Below are positions 7,660 to 11,202 of a DNA stretch of 11,202 nt, in pieces. This DNA comes from Gammaproteobacteria bacterium UBA2955 (lineage in GTDB: Bacteria > Pseudomonadota > Gammaproteobacteria > Pseudomonadales > Azotimanducaceae), in assembly GCA_002348825.1 (NCBI GenBank), contig DEBN01000112.1, positions 1 through 11,202 of the forward strand, read 5' to 3'. The notes beneath the pieces are model-generated. The model saw only the letters and a list, made by a program, of their open reading frames with translations, had not been told where the DNA came from and did no database searches. The stretch's first letter is position 1. The number at the start of each line of letters is the position of its first letter. A program made the position numbers and the translations under genes.

Positions 7660-9921
7660 CTACTCACGCAATAACAGCGTGCGCAGTTGTGGATCGCTAA
7701 CGATTTCTGCTTCGGTAAACGGAAAATCGATCCACTGGCTTGCCGAATACAAGTCGGTGAGATCCCGATAATGCGGCGAATCTGATTCGGGCGACTGACT
7801 GTATGTCAGCATACCCTGCGCTTTCACCGTGCCCGATGCGTCCCAACCAACGGTTTGTATATAGCTGTTGCCATGAAAAACACCCGCGTAGCCCTTATCT
7901 GGCAGCAAATTAGTGCGGATCATACTGAACATACCCGCCCAACCTTCGCCACCGGGAATCGGTATGTTGGTGCCATTGCGCTGGACGTACTGAATATCGC
8001 CCAGACGCGCATCCAGCGGTATGTTTGCCTCGGTCAAGCGTTTAGCCGCGCCAAGCAGAGCCTGCCGGACTTGGCCACGCACCTCGACATTGGCAATGTT
8101 GACACCCATAGGCGTATGCATAGGGTCCGCGACGTCAAATGCTTCAGCATACAGGCCGTCAATCTGGCGTGCGTCGCGCCAGAATTCGCGCCACACATGA
8201 CCACCCTTAGCATCCACCTGCATCGTTCGATCCCAGTCTTGTAATGCCCCACACACCAGCCGCAGTTCCGCGTCGCCTTCACACAATTGCAAAACATCAT
8301 CTAACAACTGTTCAGCGCCATAATTGCGTTGGTTGTAGAGCATGCTCTGCAAATCTTCCACACCTAATTTTTGCTTTTGCGCACGTAATTCCGCCAACTG
8401 AGTAAGTCCAGCCCGGGTTCGTAAACTGCGCGCGGTACGTTCAGTACCGATCACCGACGAATAACCCTCGAGAGGCGCGTCGGCATTGCTCAGCCAATAG
8501 CTGTCATTAGAGTTAGAAACATAGTCTGTTCGAGTGAGTCTAGGCATTTTTTGCGCCGGCATTGTACCTGCGACTCGACTGCTGGGGTCGTCGTACCATT
8601 CGCAACTCGAATCGTCACCGCGCAATAAAATCAGATAGCTCATGGATTCAGGCAGGCTGATCTGACAACGCTCTAATAGCGCCTGGTCGATATTCGGCGT
8701 GCCGCTGATGTCCGCATAAAACGCATTGCCGTCGCGATCCGCAGCCACCGTATTGGTCCAGTAAACACCTTGCTGACTGATCGCCGCCTCGATGTCAGCA
8801 GTAGAGGTCGCCTTGCCCAGTGCATCGTAAGTTGCAGCCGTGAGGTAATTATCAATCACCGCATCGCGCATGGCGAAGGCCACGCCGTTTTTCCATGCGA
8901 GCGCCTCGGACTCCACCACCGGTCCATAGTGCGTGAAGTAGGTTTCGTGCACCTCAGTTTTCAGCGCGCCATCATCCCCTGGCACGCTGACCGTCACCGA
9001 GCGTTTTTCCATCGGACGATAGGCGCCGTCGTACAGGTATTCATACGGACTGTTCGGATTCAGCGTAAGCCGGTAGAGAGTAAACCGCTTGGCCGTGGAG
9101 ACCGTATGGGTCCACGCGATGTCTTTGTTGAAACCAATCGCAACTCGATTTGTGGTCAACAGACTCGCGCCCATGACGTCCAATTCACCCGGGAGGGTGA
9201 GATGAATCATGTGAAAACGCGAGGCACCGTGCCACGGATAGTGCGGATTACCCAACAATAGACCGCGCCCGGTAGCGCTCAGATCACGCCCGATTGCCAC
9301 CGCATTGCTGCCTATACCAGACGGCAAAGCCCATCTGGCCTGTGCCAATTCTGCCTCTTGAGTGTCCGGCGACGCCTCGGCGATTTGTTTTTGAAAACGC
9401 CCAAGGCCATAGCGGATGCCAACCCCAATCGCGAGACGGGTGAGGTCTGTTTCAGTTATTGGTCGCACCCAAGCCGCGCCGGCGCAGCTTTTTGGCAGCG
9501 TGTCTCGATGATCTTGCAGAAAGCGGTTGTAACCGGCCGCGTAACCGGCGTTCATCTGCTTGGAACGCGGGCTTTGCTGCGCATCATAATCGGCAAGCTT
9601 AGCGTCGGTGAGTATCGCTTTATGGAATATATCACTTTGCAAATTGCCGCCATCGCGACCGAAATGAGCAGACAAATTACCATTGACCATCTGCACATCC
9701 TTGGCGATAACACACACCGCATCGGTTGCGGTGGCATACGCGAAGCCATAACCGAGACTGCCCCAGTCATTCGCTTTAACATGGGGAATACCGTAGCCGG
9801 TCCAGCGCACTTCGACCTCATACTGAGAGGCATCATCGGCGACATCTCGTTTACCACCCGCATCGCTACAGCCCAACAACAGCGTAACCAGAGCTAACTG
9901 GCAAAAACCTTTTAACAACAC
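7660..9921 (-). CDS. PvdQ-like acyl-homoserine lactone / N-acyl amide acylase, predicted lipoprotein
   Basis: Ntn hydrolase expected to cleave the amide of acyl-homoserine lactones or other long-chain N-acyl compounds. From recalled PvdQ sequence the match runs over the whole beta chain. Ser205 in GIGSNAVAIG is the nucleophile (beta 1), His227 in NPHYPW is beta 23, Val274 in THTV is beta 70 and Asn472 in SNSNDSYW is the counterpart of beta 269; LPGELDVMGASL, FTLYRL and SPHYRD are also shared. I start at the GTG at 9921, not the TTG at 10002: GGGAGA (9933-9928) sits six bases upstream, and the protein then opens with a lipoprotein signal peptide (Lys4, hydrophobic core, LLLGC lipobox). Lipidation would be at Cys18, with Ser at +2 favouring the outer membrane. 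An ATG at 9987 is in frame but has a badly spaced ribosome site and adds 22 unneeded residues. Known PvdQ-type enzymes are usually soluble periplasmic proteins, so the anchor is unusual. At 753 residues it is of normal length. It lies 70 bases after the CoA-transferase gene and 34 before the second acylase. Confidence 0.9.
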   Translation of the reverse strand: MLLKGFCQLALVTLLLGCSDAGGKRDVADDASQYEVEVRWTGYGIPHVKANDWGSLGYGFAYATATDAVCVIAKDVQMVNGNLSAHFGRDGGNLQSDIFHKAILTDAKLADYDAQQSPRSKQMNAGYAAGYNRFLQDHRDTLPKSCAGAAWVRPITETDLTRLAIGVGIRYGLGRFQKQIAEASPDTQEAELAQARWALPSGIGSNAVAIGRDLSATGRGLLLGNPHYPWHGASRFHMIHLTLPGELDVMGASLLTTNRVAIGFNKDIAWTHTVSTAKRFTLYRLTLNPNSPYEYLYDGAYRPMEKRSVTVSVPGDDGALKTEVHETYFTHYGPVVESEALAWKNGVAFAMRDAVIDNYLTAATYDALGKATSTADIEAAISQQGVYWTNTVAADRDGNAFYADISGTPNIDQALLERCQISLPESMSYLILLRGDDSSCEWYDDPSSRVAGTMPAQKMPRLTRTDYVSNSNDSYWLSNADAPLEGYSSVIGTERTARSLRTRAGLTQLAELRAQKQKLGVEDLQSMLYNQRNYGAEQLLDDVLQLCEGDAELRLVCGALQDWDRTMQVDAKGGHVWREFWRDARQIDGLYAEAFDVADPMHTPMGVNIANVEVRGQVRQALLGAAKRLTEANIPLDARLGDIQYVQRNGTNIPIPGGEGWAGMFSMIRTNLLPDKGYAGVFHGNSYIQTVGWDASGTVKAQGMLTYSQSPESDSPHYRDLTDLYSASQWIDFPFTEAEIVSDPQLRTLLLRE

Positions 9922-9927
9922 ACTCTG

Positions 9928-9933
9928 TCTCCC
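9928..9933 (-). promoter_or_regulatory. Ribosome binding site that fixes a GTG start for the PvdQ-like acylase
   Basis: On the minus strand GGGAGA lies six bases before the GTG at 9921-9919, ideal spacing. The in-frame ATG at 9987 has AAAGGG directly against it with no spacer. The GTG start gives a compact lipoprotein signal peptide. Just upstream, CCAAAAAATTGG (9943-9932) can form a four-base-pair stem whose 3' arm overlaps the first two bases of this site. Confidence 0.6.
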
Positions 9934-9944
9934 AATTTTTTGGC

Positions 9945-9962
9945 GATCGAAACAGTTCGATC
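9945..9962 (-). promoter_or_regulatory. Perfect 7-bp inverted repeat upstream of the PvdQ-like acylase
   Basis: Read on the minus strand the site is GATCGAA, a CTGT spacer, and TTCGATC, with both arms exactly complementary. It lies 23 bases before the GTG, in the 70-base gap after the CoA-transferase gene. It could be an operator for a dimeric regulator or an RNA hairpin in the operon transcript. It is not followed by a T-run in the minus direction, so it does not look like a terminator. It does not match the LuxR-type lux box consensus as I recall it. Confidence 0.4.
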
Positions 9963-9970
9963 TATCTAGC

Positions 9971-9980
9971 GGGCATGCCC
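9971..9980. repeat. Perfect 10-bp palindrome GGGCATGCCC
   Basis: A fully self-complementary decamer eight bases from the 18-base inverted repeat at 9945-9962, in the same short intergenic gap and 12 bases past the CoA-transferase stop. Two perfect palindromes in 70 bases suggest regulation or an mRNA processing structure, but a palindrome of this length can arise by chance. Confidence 0.3.
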
Positions 9981-9991
9981 CAAGCATCCCT

Positions 9992-11170
9992 TTAAGCCAC
10001 AACGCCCTGATCGGTCATGGCCAAGATCCGTTCCTCAGACACGGAAAATTCACGCAGCACTTCAGCAGTGTGCTCACCGTGATCAGGACTCGGACGCGAT
10101 GGCTCAAGACGCTCACCAGCAAAGCGCGCCGGTGACTTAACTACTCGCATGCTGCCCATAATAGGGTGCTCAAATACCGCGATTGAGTCATTTGCCGCCA
10201 ATTGCTCCTGGGCTAATACTTCATCGTGATCGAGACAACGTGCGCACGGCACGTCGGCTGCTTTGAGCTTTTCGATGATTTCGTCGGTGGTGAACTCTAG
10301 GTATGCCGAAGCCACCAGGGCTTTGAACTCTTCAAGATTTGCGACCAGGTTTTCAAACGAATTGAACCGTTCGTCGGCGAGCAGGTGCTCCATACCGATC
10401 GCGATGAGCGAGCGCATCTGCATTTCATCGGTTCCGGCGGAAATCGTTACCGCTCCGTCTTTGGTCAGGGTTAACTCATACAACAAATCGATAAGCAACG
10501 GTCCGGGCTCGTGATCGGCATCGAGTAAGGTGTGATTTTGAAAGCCGTCGGGAAACACAAAAAACAAACCCGCATCGAGCATTGACAGGTCGATGTGCTG
10601 GCCCGCCCCGGTCTTTTCACGCACATACAACGCGCAGGTAACGGCCTGACAAGCGGTATAAGCAGTGATCTTGTCGCAGATCAGGGTCCGAAAGAACGCG
10701 GGCTCGCCACCCTTGCCCTGCGTTGCCGTTAAACCCGCATGGGCCTGAATAATCGGGTCGTAAGCAGGCGCCCGGCCTAACGGCCCCTCTTTACCAAAAC
10801 CGGAAATGGCGGCATAGATCAAACGCGGGTTTAATGCGCGCAGCGCCTCACTGCCTAAGTTCAATTTATCCATAACCCCGGGCCGAAAGTTATGAATAAA
10901 AATGTCCGTCTCAGCCACTAACTCGCGAATGAGTTCCTGACCCTGCTGCTCTTTCAGATTAACGCGAATGGATTGCTTGCCTCGATTACAGTTGGCAAAC
11001 AGCGACGATATCCCGCCCTTATTCGCACCAATGTAGCGCATGGGGTCGCCGACATTCATCGGCTCTACCTTAATCACCCGTGCGCCCTGCTCCGCCATCA
11101 TCATGGCCGCAAATGATGCTGTGATCATGGTGGAAAATTCTAAAACAGTGATTCCCTCTAGTGGCTTCAT
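9992..11170 (-). CDS. CaiB/BaiF family (class III) CoA-transferase
   Basis: Cytoplasmic enzyme that moves CoA from an acyl-CoA donor to a free carboxylic acid, activating it for degradation; some family members are racemases or CoA-lyase partners. The 392-residue length is typical. The N-terminus (MKPLEGITVLEFSTMITASF), the ARVIKVEP and GDPMR motifs (31-44), NRGKQSIRVNL (62-72) and FIHNFRPGVMDKLNL (91-105) are all family hallmarks. Asp166 in ICDKITAYTA occupies the catalytic aspartate position, followed by ALYVREKTGAGQHIDLSMLD (180-199), the usual CoA-site segment. A strong Shine-Dalgarno sequence, GGGAGGAG (11182-11175), lies four bases before the ATG. It is the first gene of the minus-strand cluster visible here, followed by two acylases, and could activate the acid they release. 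The true substrate cannot be assigned from sequence, and the promoter is beyond the window edge. Confidence 0.93.
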   Translation of the reverse strand: MKPLEGITVLEFSTMITASFAAMMMAEQGARVIKVEPMNVGDPMRYIGANKGGISSLFANCNRGKQSIRVNLKEQQGQELIRELVAETDIFIHNFRPGVMDKLNLGSEALRALNPRLIYAAISGFGKEGPLGRAPAYDPIIQAHAGLTATQGKGGEPAFFRTLICDKITAYTACQAVTCALYVREKTGAGQHIDLSMLDAGLFFVFPDGFQNHTLLDADHEPGPLLIDLLYELTLTKDGAVTISAGTDEMQMRSLIAIGMEHLLADERFNSFENLVANLEEFKALVASAYLEFTTDEIIEKLKAADVPCARCLDHDEVLAQEQLAANDSIAVFEHPIMGSMRVVKSPARFAGERLEPSRPSPDHGEHTAEVLREFSVSEERILAMTDQGVVA

Positions 11171-11174
11171 AACG

Positions 11175-11182
11175 CTCCTCCC
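11175..11182 (-). promoter_or_regulatory. Strong Shine-Dalgarno of the CoA-transferase gene
   Basis: GGGAGGAG on the minus strand, four bases before the ATG at 11170. It is the best ribosome binding site in the window and confirms the start. The remaining 20 bases to the window edge show no recognisable promoter. Confidence 0.7.
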
Positions 11183-11202
11183 GCGTTGTTGTTGCTGATC
11201 TG

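Noticed and set aside
9358..9897. Plus-strand open frame of 179 codons
   Set aside because: It is antisense to the signal and alpha-chain region of the PvdQ-like acylase, whose motifs are intact, and its product shows no family pattern or good ribosome binding site.
5346..9921. Recent tandem duplication of one acylase gene
   Set aside because: The two proteins differ in N-terminus, nucleophile context (GIGSNAVAIG versus SGSNNWAV) and oxyanion motif (SNSNDSYW versus TANNDTMG), so they are distant family members rather than recent copies.
9945..9962. lux box controlling an acyl-homoserine lactone acylase
   Set aside because: The repeat is a perfect 7-bp inverted repeat but lacks the CTGT...ACAG style arms of LuxR-type boxes, and no luxR or luxI gene is in the window.

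Overview
The window looks like chromosomal DNA of a Gram-negative proteobacterium, most likely a gammaproteobacterium. The grounds are a TAXI-type TRAP transporter, an azurin whose residue numbering matches Pseudomonas azurin exactly, a PvdQ-like acylase, a lipobox lipoprotein signal and ordinary Shine-Dalgarno starts. I cannot fix the genus. There is no rRNA, tRNA, insertion sequence, phage gene or CRISPR array, and coding density is very high.

Layout. Positions 1-161 hold a possible C-terminal tail of an upstream gene and a candidate sigma-70 promoter. Positions 162-4650, plus strand, hold three transport genes in a tight row: a TAXI-family periplasmic binding protein, a fused TRAP permease and an MFS transporter. 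Convergent to these, 4700-5155 on the minus strand is a complete azurin gene with all copper ligands. A 190-base gap separates it from a minus-strand cluster read right to left: a class III (CaiB/BaiF) CoA-transferase (11170-9992), a PvdQ-like N-terminal-nucleophile acylase (9921-7660) and a second, divergent penicillin-acylase-family protein (7625-5346).

The most interesting part is the acylase pair. The first, read from a GTG with a good ribosome binding site, has a textbook lipoprotein signal peptide, so it should sit on the periplasmic side, probably at the outer membrane. The second has no export signal, and an in-frame TAG 12 bases before its ATG rules out a longer N-terminus, so it should be cytoplasmic. 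Both keep the Ser nucleophile in its usual motif. With a CoA-transferase just upstream and two transporters next door, an inferred reading is a scavenging module for N-acylated compounds (acyl-homoserine lactones, N-acyl amino acids, lipopeptides or similar): amide cleavage outside or inside the cell, uptake of the products or the intact amide, and transfer of the freed carboxylic acid to CoA. The substrate cannot be read from the sequence, and the two strands need not share a pathway.

Finer details: the 70-base CoA-transferase/acylase gap holds two perfect palindromes, and the permease/MFS junction is a relay of two ATGA overlaps around a six-codon mini-ORF.
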